Notes under the pieces: model-generated | Told to the model about the DNA's origin: nothing | The model's database searches: none | What the model saw: only the letters and a program-made list of their open reading frames with translations | Shown here: positions 31,519-41,850 of the stretch, piece after piece | Position numbering within the stretch: the stretch's first letter is position 1 | Layout of the letters: each line of letters starts with the position of its first letter | DNA from: Clavibacter michiganensis | Lineage (GTDB): Bacteria; Actinomycetota; Actinomycetes; Actinomycetales; Microbacteriaceae | Length of the DNA: 64,000 bases | Direction: 5' to 3' | Assembly: GCA_002150995.1 (NCBI GenBank) | Contig: MDHJ01000001.1 | Location: forward strand, 2,418,001 to 2,482,000 | Program-made: the position numbers and the translations under genes

Positions 31519-33065
31519 GTCGCGCCCTTCTGCAGGGCGACGCGCAGGTCGTCGAGGTAGCCGATGGTGAGGACGGACAGCGCGCCGAGCCGCCGGAGGC
31601 CCGGCTCGACCTCGGGGTCGCACACGACCGCGACGACCTGCACGCCCGGAGGGAAGCCGACGGCGGCCGAGCGGATCGCGGCGGGCGCGGCGCCGGTGCC
31701 GCAGACGAGGAACACGACGGAGACCCCCGCCACCTCGTCGGCCGCGGCGCGCGCCAGCTCCCCGAGCGGGGCCGCGCGGTCGGACGCGCCGATCTCGGCC
31801 AGGTCGTCGAGGAGCCGCTCGCGCGTGACGGTCGCGAGGCGGCGCAGGCGCGTGGTGCGGGATCCAGGACCGGCCGAGCGGGCCGCCGTGCGGGCGAGGC
31901 CCGGCAGCGCGGGCAGCGTCGGCAGGCGGCGGGCGCGCACCCGGCCGGCGGCGCGGTCGGCGCTGGCGACGACCGAGACGGTGCGGGCCTCGACGATGGC
32001 GCGCGCGCCCAGGGACCCGACGACGCTCACCGCGAGCTCGAACTCGGCGTCGGCGGTGGCGGTGGCGGCGGTGGCGGTGGCGGTGGATCCGGCGACCTGC
32101 CCGGCCTCGCGGCCCGCCGCCACGGTGGTGCCGCCCGCCGGCAGCGCGGCGTCCCCCGCGGATCCCGTCCCCTCCGCCGCTCCGCCGTCGCCGTAGTCGC
32201 CGGCGTTCAGCGAGAGCGCCACCATGATGTGGCTCCGCCGCGTCTCCTCGAACCGCCGCACCATGTGCACGCCGGTCTTCGCGGTGGAGCGCCAGTGGAT
32301 GTGGCGCACGGCGTCGCCCGGCACGTACTCGCGGAGGGACTGGAACGACACGTCGCTGTCCGTGAGGTCGCGCGTGGCGCGGCCCTCGAGGTCGCGGACG
32401 AAGCCCGTGCTCGTACTCGGCATCGCGATGGTGCGGGGGTGCACGAGCAGCCGGGTCGCCGCCGCCTCCGTGGACTCGCGGCGCACCAGCCCGATCGGGT
32501 CGCCGCGGACGATGCGGGCGGGGCCGAGCGCGATGACGCCGCGCCGCGAGGTGGGGACCACGAAGACGTCCTCGTGGGAGTGCCCGTGGGCGAGCGAGGG
32601 CACGTGGATCTCCGCGAGTCCGGATCCGACCGGCACCTCGACGGTCAGCCCCACGGCCCGGCGGCGCAGCGGGTTCCGCACGGCGACGGTCGCGGGCGCG
32701 CGCTCGCCCGCGACCACGCGGTCGCGGGGCAGGCGCAGCGACACCTCCACGCCCGCGGAGCCGACGAGGTGCAGGAGCGCGACGACCCAGAGCGCCGCGG
32801 CGGTCCAGGCGACCGCGACGAGCTCGCGCCAGCCCAGCGCGTATCCGGCCGCGCCCGCGGCGACCGCGACGACAGCGACGACCCGCCCGAGCGGCGTGAC
32901 GACGGCGACCAGGCGCGACACGACGGACCGGCGCGGCGCCTCCTCGGCCGGCCGGCCGGCCTCCGGCGCGGCGCCGACGAGCGGGCCGTCGGCCGGCACG
33001 GGGACACCGGCGGGGACGGGGCCGCCGGCGGGCACGGGGACGCCGGGCGACCCGGCCGCGCTCAT
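31515..33065 (-). CDS. DUF58 domain protein of the MoxR cluster
   Basis: 516 residues, intact. The Pro/Ala/Gly-rich N-terminus is followed by two membrane helices (VVAVVAVAAGAAGYALGW and LVAVAWTAAALWVVALLHLVG, ~55-110), a beta-rich part, and the DUF58 signature PGDAVRHIHWRSTAKTGVHMV with RRFEETRR (~270-300). A VWA-like remainder follows. DUF58 proteins occur next to MoxR ATPases and are thought to be their membrane partners or substrates. Both junctions are overlapping: ATGA with moxR and GTGA with the transglutaminase-like gene, so the three are made together. An Ala/Gly/Thr-rich insertion sits at ~320-370. Confidence 0.85.
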   Translation of the reverse strand: MSAAGSPGVPVPAGGPVPAGVPVPADGPLVGAAPEAGRPAEEAPRRSVVSRLVAVVTPLGRVVAVVAVAAGAAGYALGWRELVAVAWTAAALWVVALLHLVGSAGVEVSLRLPRDRVVAGERAPATVAVRNPLRRRAVGLTVEVPVGSGLAEIHVPSLAHGHSHEDVFVVPTSRRGVIALGPARIVRGDPIGLVRRESTEAAATRLLVHPRTIAMPSTSTGFVRDLEGRATRDLTDSDVSFQSLREYVPGDAVRHIHWRSTAKTGVHMVRRFEETRRSHIMVALSLNAGDYGDGGAAEGTGSAGDAALPAGGTTVAAGREAGQVAGSTATATAATATADAEFELAVSVVGSLGARAIVEARTVSVVASADRAAGRVRARRLPTLPALPGLARTAARSAGPGSRTTRLRRLATVTRERLLDDLAEIGASDRAAPLGELARAAADEVAGVSVVFLVCGTGAAPAAIRSAAVGFPPGVQVVAVVCDPEVEPGLRRLGALSVLTIGYLDDLRVALQKGAT

Positions 33066-34150
33066 CCGACCGGCCGCGCGCCCGCGGCGCCGGCGCCGGC
33101 GCCGCCCGCGGACGGCGCCCCCGGGTGCCGGTCGCGCGGCGGCGAGGTCTCGATGAGGATCTGCGACAGCACGCTGGTGGGCGTCACCCCGTCGAACTCG
33201 GCCTCGGGATCCAGCAGCAGCCGATGCGCGAGCACGGGCTCGGCGAGCGCCTTCACATCGTCCGGGACCACGTAGTGCCGGCCGTCGGCGGCGGCCCAGG
33301 TGCGCGACGCGCGCAGCAGCGCGAGGGCGCCGCGCACGCTCGCGCCGAGCCGCACCTCCGGCGCGGTGCGGGTCGCGTCGACGAGGCGGACGACGTAGTC
33401 GGCGACCGCGGGATCCACGTGCACGGTCTGCGCGCGGTCCTGCATCCGCCGCACGTCCGCGGCCGAGGCGACGGGCTCGAGGGTCACGTCGTGGGCGCTC
33501 ACGGCCGAGCCCTGCAGGATCCGCAGCATCGACTCGTGGTCGGGGTACCCGATGGAGGTGCGCAGCAGGAAGCGGTCGAGCTGCGCCTCCGGCAGCGCGT
33601 ACGTGCCCGCCTGCTCGACGGGGTTCTGCGTGGCGATGACCATGAACGGGTCGCCCACGTCGTACGGCGTGCCGTCGACCGTGACGCGCCCCTCCTCCAT
33701 CACCTCGAGGAGCGCCGACTGCGTCTTCGGGCTCGCGCGGTTGATCTCGTCGGCCAGCACGATGCTGGCGAACACGGGACCGCGGTGGAACTCGAACTCG
33801 CCGGTGCGCTGGTCGTAGACGCTGACGCCCGTGATGTCGCCGGGCAGCACGTCGGGCGTGAACTGCACCCGGCTGTGGGTGCCGTCGACGGTCTGCGCCA
33901 TGGCGCGCGCGAGCGAGGTCTTGCCCGTGCCCGGCACGTCCTCGAGGAGGAGGTGCCCGCCCGTGACCATGGCCGTGAACGCGAGCCGCACCACGTGCGA
34001 CTTGCCGAGCAGCACCTGCTCGACGCTGCGCACGAGGCGCGCGAAGTCGTCCTGGAACGCGCGGGCGTCGTCGGCGGTCATCGTCATGGGGGCGTGCCTC
34101 TCGGGTGCGGCCGCCGTCTCCGGCGTGCGGGCCGCGGGTCCGGCCGTCAT
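33062..34150 (-). CDS. MoxR-family AAA+ ATPase
   Basis: 362 residues from ATG 34150, which overlaps the upstream stop as ATGA; an internal ATG about 21 codons on (MTMTADDARAF) is an alternative start. Walker A is EDVPGTGKTSLA, Walker B is IVLADEINRASPKTQSALLEVMEE, sensor 1 is MVIATQNPVEQAGTYALPEAQLDRF, and the C-terminal lid contains GASVRGALALLRASRTWAA. MoxR ATPases act as chaperones in maturation of complexes, usually with DUF58 or VWA partners. Here it sits between the giant surface protein and DUF58, in line with a role in assembling a cell-envelope complex. Confidence 0.93.
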   Translation of the reverse strand: MTAGPAARTPETAAAPERHAPMTMTADDARAFQDDFARLVRSVEQVLLGKSHVVRLAFTAMVTGGHLLLEDVPGTGKTSLARAMAQTVDGTHSRVQFTPDVLPGDITGVSVYDQRTGEFEFHRGPVFASIVLADEINRASPKTQSALLEVMEEGRVTVDGTPYDVGDPFMVIATQNPVEQAGTYALPEAQLDRFLLRTSIGYPDHESMLRILQGSAVSAHDVTLEPVASAADVRRMQDRAQTVHVDPAVADYVVRLVDATRTAPEVRLGASVRGALALLRASRTWAAADGRHYVVPDDVKALAEPVLAHRLLLDPEAEFDGVTPTSVLSQILIETSPPRDRHPGAPSAGGAGAGAAGARPVG

Positions 34151-37100
34151 CCGCGGTGGGCGTACGTGTACAGGGTGCCCGAGTTCGCGGTCACGCGCAC
34201 CTCGAGGATCCGCTCGCCGGTCGCGGGGATCGCGCAGGAGCCCGCGGCCCCGGACGACGCGTCGGTCCACGCCCCCTGGCCGCCGCAGCGCACCTCGCTG
34301 CGCGCGTAGCCGCCGCCGGCGCCGACCCGTGCGCCGGGGCCCGCGGCGGTCGGGTGGACGTCCACGAGACGGTGGTGCCGCCCGCCGCGTCGGTCGCGAA
34401 CTGCACGTCGCCCGCGCGGGCGTCCACGGCGGTGCCGGCGTCGACCGGATCCGACCAGCCGCTCGAGCGCGGCCGGCCGTCGCCGCTGTCCTCGACGACG
34501 CGCACCTGGATGCTCGCGCCGACGCCCGTGCGCGGCAGGGTGAGGGCCTGCCCGACGCCGATCGGCACGCCGTCGCCCTGCCCGTCGACGCGGTACAGGA
34601 GCTGCGCGGAGGCCTGGGCGTTCCCGGGGCGGTAGCGCGCGTCGGCGAGGACGGCGCGGAAGACGCCGTCGCTGCCCCGGTCGCGGTCCGGCGGGGAGAC
34701 GCTCACGACGGGCGTGGAGGGCGCGGTGCGCGGGGTGAGCTGGCCGGCCTCGACGACCGTGCAGCCCTGGCTGTTGGCCGCCAGCACCGCGAACGCGACC
34801 GGCTGGTCGGGGGCGAGGCCCGTGAACACGTGGCTGGTGGCGGTGCCGACGTCGACCGCGGGGCCGTGCTCGGGCGACCACGGCGACGCGCCCTCGTGGC
34901 GACGGAGCAGCCGGGCGCGGAGCCCGGTGCGTACGCGGCCACGAGGTAGCGGATCCCGTCGACGCCCGGGCCCTGGAACGCGGGCCACGACACCGTGACG
35001 CGCGTCTCGTCGTCGGCGTCGGGGGTGGCGGTCGGCGTGCCGGTGGCGGTCGGCGCCGCGCGGGGCGTGCCCGTGGCGGTGGCGGCGAGCCACGCGGACG
35101 CGTCCTGCACCTGCGCGCTGTTGCGGGCCGCGACGGACACCGCGACCGGCACCTCGGGGACGAGGGACGGATCGCGGACCTCGACGCTCGTGGCATCGGC
35201 GGCGACCTGGCGCGTGACGCCGCCCACGCTCACCACGTGCTGCGTGACGGGGCTCGACGAGGACGGCACCGCGGCGGGCTGCCAGGAGACGCGCAGCCCG
35301 TCGACGAGCGGCTCGGTCGTCAGCCCGGCGGGCGCCGCCGGGAGGACGTCCGACCAGAGCCCGGCGAGGGACACGGGATCCGACGCCCCGACGCCGTTCA
35401 CGGCCTGGACCTCCACCTCCACGGCGTCCGACGGGCCGTTGCCCGGCGTCGGGACCGTGCACGTGGTCGAGGCGCAGGTGATCGTCGCGGTCGCGGTCCC
35501 GCCGCGGAGGACGCGGACCTGGTACCCCGTGATGGGCGAGCCGTTGAAGGCGCCCGGCTCGAACGCCACCGTGAGGGAGCGGTCGGCGAAGCCCGAGGCG
35601 CGGAGCGCCGACACGGGCCCCGGCCGGTCCTGCACGCTGATGACGACCGTCCCGAACGCGGCCCGGCCCGGGTCGCCGGTGGCGTCGCGCACCTCGTACT
35701 GCACGCGGACGTCGCCCGGCGCGGCGTCCGCGGACGCGGAGACGGTGAGCGTCGCGCGGTCGGCGGAGGGCGTGACGGTGACGCCCTCCGGGAGGCTCGC
35801 GCCGTCGGCGCCGCGGATGGACGCGACCGTCAGCGGGGTGCCCGGGAAGGGGTTCCCGGCCTGGTCGTTGGCGAGCACGTCGATGACGGTGGTGGATCCG
35901 CGCGTGACCGACCCGGTGTCCGTCGCGGGCTGCGGGAGCGGGCGCGTCGACGGCACGACCCGGAGGTCCACGCGGCCCGCCCGGCCGGTCTGCGTCGCGT
36001 CGCGGACGCTCACCGGGAACGACGCGGCCGCGCCCGTGGCGACGCCCTCCTCGGCCGAGATGCGCAGCGTGCCGCCGTCGACCGACGCGCGGAACCCGTC
36101 GGCGACCGCGCCCTCGAGCGCGAAGGACAGCTGGCCGCGGTCGTCCTGGTAGGGGTAGGTGGTGAGGCGGCCGAGGTCGACGTCCTTCGACTGGCCGGGC
36201 TCCAGGTCGATGACGGCGCCCGTGAACACGGGCGGCTGGTTCTCGGTGGGCGTCACGGTGATCGGCAGCACGAGCGCGGCGGTGCGCCCGCCGTCGGCGC
36301 CGGCGCCGGATCCGTCGGTCACCGTGAAGGAGATCGCCGCCGGTCCGAAGTACCCGGGCTCGCTCCGGTACGCGATGGTGTCCTCGTCCACGAGCTCGAC
36401 CGGCCCGTCCGCGTGGGTGGCCGAGAGGGAGTTCGGGTCGGCGATGCGCACCGCGCGGCCCCCGGCCGCGACCACCTGGTCCGCGAGGTCGACCACGAGC
36501 CGCTCGCCGCTGGCGACGGTGGGCCGGGGCTGGCCGACGCGCAGCTGCGGCAGCGTGTCCTCGAAGCCGGGCACCCAGATGAACGCGGTTGCGGAGATCG
36601 ACGGGTCGTCCGGCTGCGCCACCGTGAACGGCACGATGCGGCGCTCGTCGCCGACCTCCACCCGGATGCGCCCGTCGGCGGTCACGCCCGCCACGTCCTC
36701 GTATCCCGCGCCGACGCCCAGCACGAGCGCCGACACGTCGCCCTCCGCGGAGAACACGCTGCGCATGACGTCGACGTCGACGCTCGACCGGTCGAGCACG
36801 TCGGAGAGCTGCAGCACGGTGTCGCGGGCGACGGGGCGCGTGGGCGGCGCGGCGGGATCCACGATCACGGTGAGGAACGCCTCGTCGGTGCCACCGCGCG
36901 CGTTCCGCACCCCGTAGACGAAGCCGTAGCGGCCGGCTGCGTCGGGGGCGACGACGCGGACCGTGTCGCCGTCGAGCCCCGCGACGAGCCCCGCCTCCTG
37001 CGGCTGCACCGACACCAGGGAGAGCGCGCCGCCGTCGGGATCCGTGTCGTTCGCGAGCACCTGCACGCGGAGGACGCGGCCCGGGCGGACGGTCACGGTG

Positions 37101-40100
37101 TCGGCGGTGGCGACCGGGTTCCGCGCGCCCTCGACGCGCGGGCTGATGCCCACGCGGACGGTGCCGGTGGCGCGCGCCCCCAGCCCGTCGACCACGGCGT
37201 ACGCGAACGCGTCGGTGCCGGTGGAGTAGTCGCCCGCCTGGTAGTCGATCCAGTCCGGCCCCACCTCCGTGACCTGGCCCTTCTCGGGCCCGGTGTCCTG
37301 TCCGAGCAGCCGCACGGAGTCGCCGTCGGGGTCGATGCCGGTGAGCGGCACGGGGATCCGCACGGTCTCCCCCGCGAGCACGCGCGCGGTGAGCGGGCGC
37401 GGCACGGGCGCGGCGTTGGTCGCGGCGTCGGCCTCGCGCACGGAGACGGTGAGGGTCGCGGTCGCCCACTGGCCGTCCGGCGCGACCGCGCGGTAGACGG
37501 CCGTGTAGTCGCCCGTGCGGTCGGGCGCGAGGTAGCGCAGGCGGTCCTCGCTCGCGAAGAGGAGGCCGGCGCCCTCGGGGAGCGGGTCGACGAGCACGGG
37601 GTCGAGGCGGAGCCGGTCGCCGTCGGGCTGCTCGTCGTTGGCGAGCACGGGGATGTCGACCGCGTCGCCGACGCGCACGGCCACGCGGTCGTCGGTCGCG
37701 ACGGGCGGCTGCCGCACGGCGGGCTCGGGCACCTCGATGACGGTGATGACGCCGGTCGCCTCCGCGACGCCGTTGCTCACCCGGTACTCGACGTCCACCG
37801 GCCCGTCGAGCGGACGCGTGAGGCTGATCCGCACGAGCCGCTGCCCGACGACCTCCGCGCGCACGCCCACGGCGTCGCCGGGCGAGGCCGCGTCGGTGAT
37901 GACGAGCACGCCGCCGGCGGGGTCGAAGTCGGTCGCGAGCACGTCCACGTCCGTCGCCTGCAGCGCCCGCACGAAGACGGTGTGCGGCACGGTCACGGGA
38001 CGGCCGTCGGACGCGGGCGCCCCGCGCACCTCGACGCGCACGACGCCGGTCGCGGTGGTCTGCCCGTCGGTGACCGTGTACTCCAGCAGGTGCGTGCCGG
38101 CCTGGCCGCCCTGGAGGCGGAAGGTCCCGGCCTCGAGGTCGGGCGTGATCACCACGCCGGCGCGCGCGGGCACGGCGGCCAGCCGGATCGCCCCGTTCCC
38201 GCCGCGTGCGTGCGTGAGCGGCTCGACGGTGATCTCGCGCCCGAGCTGCGCCTGCACGACGAAGCCCTCGGCGACGAGCGGCACGTCGTCGGCGCGGCGC
38301 ACCGTGACGACGAGCTCGCCGGAGCCCTCCTCGCGCCCGTCGGAGACCTGCAGCGCGACCGTGCGGGTGTCGCCGCCGGATCCCGCGTCCGTGTAGACGA
38401 CGCGGCCCTCGGGCTTCCAGCTCACGGCATCGGGCGCGGCGACGCTCGCGCGCGTCAGGTACATGGGGTCGCCGTCGGGGTCGTACCAGCCGCCCAGCAC
38501 GTCCGTCTGCAGGCGCGCGCCCTCGGCGACCGTGCCGGTGGCGGGCTGCGCCTGCACGGGCGGGGCGTTCTCCTCGGCGGTGCGCACGGCGACGCGCACG
38601 TCGGCGCTGGCGGTGCCGCCGCGCCCGTCGCTGATCGCGTACGAGAACCGCACGGTGCCGGACGCGGAGGGGGCGAGCGCGAGCTGGAGGCCCTGGCCGT
38701 CGTCCACGATGTCGACCACGCCGACCTCCGCGTCGACGGGCGTCACGGAGTCGATCACGAGCACGTCGCCGTTCGGGTCGTGGTCGTTGAGGAGCACGGG
38801 CAGCGCGGTCGTGCGGCCGGGGCGCGCGCCCAGCTCGTCGTCGACGGCGACGGGCGGCTGCTGCACGCGGTCCGTCTCGGGCGGGGTGTCCGCGGTGTTC
38901 TGCTCCACGACGGTGTCGGAGCGGTCGCGGTCGATGAGGTCCGACCAGTTGTCGATGAGGCCCGCGCCCTGCTGGACCGCCCACGCCGCCCCGCCGCGCA
39001 CGTCGTTGAGCACGACGCGCGCGCCGTCCACGAGGAAGCGGAGGGATGCCTGCGCGGGCATGGAGGCGAGCGCCGCGGTGGTGCCGTCGGCGCCCGGGCA
39101 GCGCTCCCATCCGGAGCCGTCCGTCCAGCCCGCGTGCTCGCAGCCGTCGACGCGCACGGGCCGCGCGGGATCGCCGCGGCCACCGCCGGGCACGACGACG
39201 GGGTCGCCGCCCGCGACGGGCACCTCCACGAGCCCGCCCGTGTGCGCGACGAGCACGCCGGATCCGTCGACGGACGCGCGCTGCAGGGCGACGCGGGCAT
39301 CCGCCGCGATGGAGCCCGCCAGGTCGACCGTGCGCCCGTCGACGAGCAGCGTCCGGGCATCGGCGTCGTAGAGGGCCCAGTGGCCGTCGACGGCCGTGAG
39401 CGCGAGCCGCTGCCCCGCGGGGCGACCGGCGTCGCCCGCGGCGACCGTCTCGCCCGCGAGCGCGGTGGCGGGATCGGCGGCCGGGTCGCCCGCGGCCTCC
39501 TCGGCCGCCGCGGGCGCGCCCACGCGGCCCACGTCCACGGTCTCCTGCACGGTGTCGTCCGTGGCGGCCGGGATGCGCGACAGCGTCCCCGTCGCCGCCG
39601 AGTAGACGAGCAGCGTCCCGTCGTCGCCCATCGAGGCGACCGCGTCGGCGCCGAGCATGAGCGTGGGGGCGCCGGCCGCGTCGAAGGCCGACAGCCCGGC
39701 GACGGGCACGAGCCACAGCTGGCCGGTGGCGGGCACGAGGATCGCGGCGCGGGATCCCGCGAGCATGACCTCGGCGCCCGCGGGCAGCGGCGCGGTGTCG
39801 ACGACCTCGCTCGTCGCGTCGTCCACCACGTCGAGGCGGGAGCTCCCGCGGTCGGCGAGCAGCACCGTGGATCCCGACTGGAGCACGTCGATGTCCTCGC
39901 TGCGGGAGTCGACGACGCTGTCGAGCTCGAGCACGGAGGTGTTCGCGCGGCCGATGGCCTGCTGCGCGGAGTTCACGACCCACACGGAGCCGTCGTCGAG
40001 GTCCACGCGCTGCGCGTCGTAGCCGTCGCTGACGAGCGCGAACCCGGTGAGGAGGGCGAGCACGACGGCGCCGCCCGTGACGGTCGTCGCGGCCTGGCGG

Positions 40101-40126
40101 TGGCGGCGGATCCACTCGCGGATCAT
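34147..40126 (-). CDS. Giant surface protein with Ig-like/cadherin-like repeats and FN3 domains (frame broken twice)
   Basis: About 1993 residues restored. A basic cytosolic start and one membrane helix (~13-32, VTGGAVVLALLTGFALV) anchor it with a very large extracellular part. Residues ~40-400 look like beta-propeller blades (WVVNSAQQAIG, SSRLDVVDDATSEVV). Residues ~430-1490 hold about ten Ig-like units marked by repeated calcium-site-like pieces (LLNDHDPNGDVLVI, LANDEQPDGDRL, LANDTDPDGGALSL). Residues ~1500-1900 hold FN3 modules. Frame changes near 34904-34908 and 34350-34353, each repaired by one C; the protein then ends TLYTYAHRG. It starts by ATGA overlap with the kinase and ends by ATGA overlap with moxR. 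Likely an adhesin-like or wall-organising protein handled by the operon; ligand unknown. Confidence 0.8.
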
Positions 40127-41694
40127 CGCGGCAGCTCCGCGCACTTCTCGGTCGACGCCTCCCCGGCGATGCCGTCGCGCGTGACCGTCACGCGGATGCA
40201 CGCGCGGTCTCCCGCGCCGGCGGCGCCGGCGGCCACCCGGAAGGTGGTGTCGCGCTGCGTGCTCGGCAGCCCGCCGTCGCGGACCACCTGGTACGCGTCG
40301 TCGGCGCCGAGGCCGGGGTCGCGCCAGGAGAACAGGACGCCGTCGGCCGTGCCGGACGCCTGGATCTCGCCCACGACGGGGATGTCGCCGGGCGCCGTCC
40401 CCCCGCCGGTCCCGCCGAGCAGCACCCCGACGAGCACGCTCGCGACGAGCGCGCCGGAGGCGGCCGCGATGAGCGCGATCCGGTGCCGTACGACGAAGCC
40501 GGGCCGGCCCGCGACGGCGTGCCGCCCGGGGACGGAGGCGCCCACGGGTCCGGATCCGGAGCGGCCGAGGCTGGTGGACACGGAGGCCGCCCGCACGGGG
40601 TCGGACGCGGAGGCCGTCGCCACGGCGCCGGATCGGGCGGCGGCGCCGGGCCGCGCCCCGGGGCCGGTCGCGCGGGCCGACGACGGGGCCGCCCTCCGCC
40701 GCGCGCGGCGCACGCCGGCTGTGCCGCGGGGGCCCGTCGTGCCGGGATCCACCTGCACGATGCCGCGCACGCGCGTGGGGTCGTCGTCCTCGTCGACGCC
40801 CGCGGCGACGGCGGACGCCCACTCCTCGCTCGCGACCTCGAGCGGCGTCTGCGCGAGCCGCAGCTCCGCCTCCACGGCCTGCAGCTCGCGCACGAACGCG
40901 AGCGCCGACTCGGGGCGCGCCGCCGGCTGCCGGGACATGGCGCGGCGGAGCACCAGCTCGAGCCGCTCCGGCACGTCGGCGCGGCCGGTCGGCAGCGGAC
41001 GCGCCCGCTGGATCCGGGCCACGAGGTCCGCAGGGGCGTTCTGCCCGCCGGGCACCTCGAACGGGCTCCGCCCGGCGAGCAGCGAGTACACCGTCGCGGC
41101 GAGCGACCACACCTCGCTCCGCACGGTGCCCGGGCTCTCGTCGGCCAGCACCTCGGGCGCCGACCACGGGATGGAGAGGCCGACAGCGTCGGTCGCGGCG
41201 GCGTCCTCGAGGGTCGAGGCGATGCCGAAGTCGCTGAGCACCGGGTGGCCGAAGGCCGTGGTGAGGATGTTGGCGGGCTTGATGTCGCGGTGGAGCACGC
41301 CCGCGCGGTGGGCGGTCTCCACGGCGCTCGCGATGCGGATCCCGACGCGCAGCACCTCGGCGACGCCCAGGGGCTCGCGCCGGTACCGGTCGCTGAGGCT
41401 CGACGAGCACAGCTCCATGACGAGGTACGGGCGGCCGTCGGCGGCGACGCTCGCCTGGTGCACGGTGAGCACGGACGGGTGCGCGCTCAGCTGCGCCATG
41501 AGGTCGGCCTCGGCGCGGAACATGGCGCGGAGGCGGTCGGTCACGATCTCGGCGAGCATGACCTTCACGGCGACCTGGCGGCGCGGCATGTCCTGCTCGT
41601 AGAGGAAGACGTCGGCGAAGCCGCCGCTGCCGAGGACCGTCACGTACGTGAATCCCGGCAGCACCGGCGGGGACGACGGCAGGCGTCTGGCCAT
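40123..41694 (-). CDS. Ser/Thr protein kinase with extracellular fibronectin-like domain
   Basis: 523 residues, intact. Kinase domain ~15-280: GSGGFADVFLYEQ, VAVKVM, LHRDIKPANILT (HRD), LSDFGIAS (DFG) and SAPEVLADES, so all catalytic elements are present. A basic, Ala-rich linker (~310-430) precedes one membrane helix (IALIAAASGALVASVLVGVLLG, ~435-456). The outer ~65 residues (GTADGVLFSWRDP...RACIRVTVTRDG) have the look of a single fibronectin type III fold, with a Cys pair. It is the first gene of the run; its stop overlaps the giant gene start (ATGA). It probably senses the envelope state and may phosphorylate downstream partners in the operon. Confidence 0.88.
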   Translation of the reverse strand: MARRLPSSPPVLPGFTYVTVLGSGGFADVFLYEQDMPRRQVAVKVMLAEIVTDRLRAMFRAEADLMAQLSAHPSVLTVHQASVAADGRPYLVMELCSSSLSDRYRREPLGVAEVLRVGIRIASAVETAHRAGVLHRDIKPANILTTAFGHPVLSDFGIASTLEDAAATDAVGLSIPWSAPEVLADESPGTVRSEVWSLAATVYSLLAGRSPFEVPGGQNAPADLVARIQRARPLPTGRADVPERLELVLRRAMSRQPAARPESALAFVRELQAVEAELRLAQTPLEVASEEWASAVAAGVDEDDDPTRVRGIVQVDPGTTGPRGTAGVRRARRRAAPSSARATGPGARPGAAARSGAVATASASDPVRAASVSTSLGRSGSGPVGASVPGRHAVAGRPGFVVRHRIALIAAASGALVASVLVGVLLGGTGGGTAPGDIPVVGEIQASGTADGVLFSWRDPGLGADDAYQVVRDGGLPSTQRDTTFRVAAGAAGAGDRACIRVTVTRDGIAGEASTEKCAELPR

Positions 41695-41830
41695 GGCCCC
41701 CTCTTCGGGTCGGGACCGACGGCAGGGGCTGTTGCGGGCGGCGGGTGGAACGCAGGTGTCCGATGAGTCTAGGTCGCCGATCCGCGCGGGTACACGGATC
41801 GGCGCCCTCCGGACGCCCCCTCTTCGGGAG

Positions 41831-41847
41831 CGCCCGTCGTGCGGGCG
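41831..41847 (-). terminator. Hairpin directly downstream of gltA
   Basis: Stem cgcccg/cgggcg with a 5-base loop, three bases beyond the restored gltA stop at 41851. Its position supports the shorter gltA end. The rest of the 156-base gap to the kinase start (41695-41830) must hold the promoter for the kinase operon, but I see no clear boxes. Confidence 0.45.
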
Positions 41848-41850
41848 GGG

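Noticed and set aside
35237-41602. Plus-strand open frame of over 2100 codons opposite the giant protein and kinase
   Set aside because: Shadow frame: its residues mirror third-position bias of the real minus-strand genes, and it crosses three real genes.
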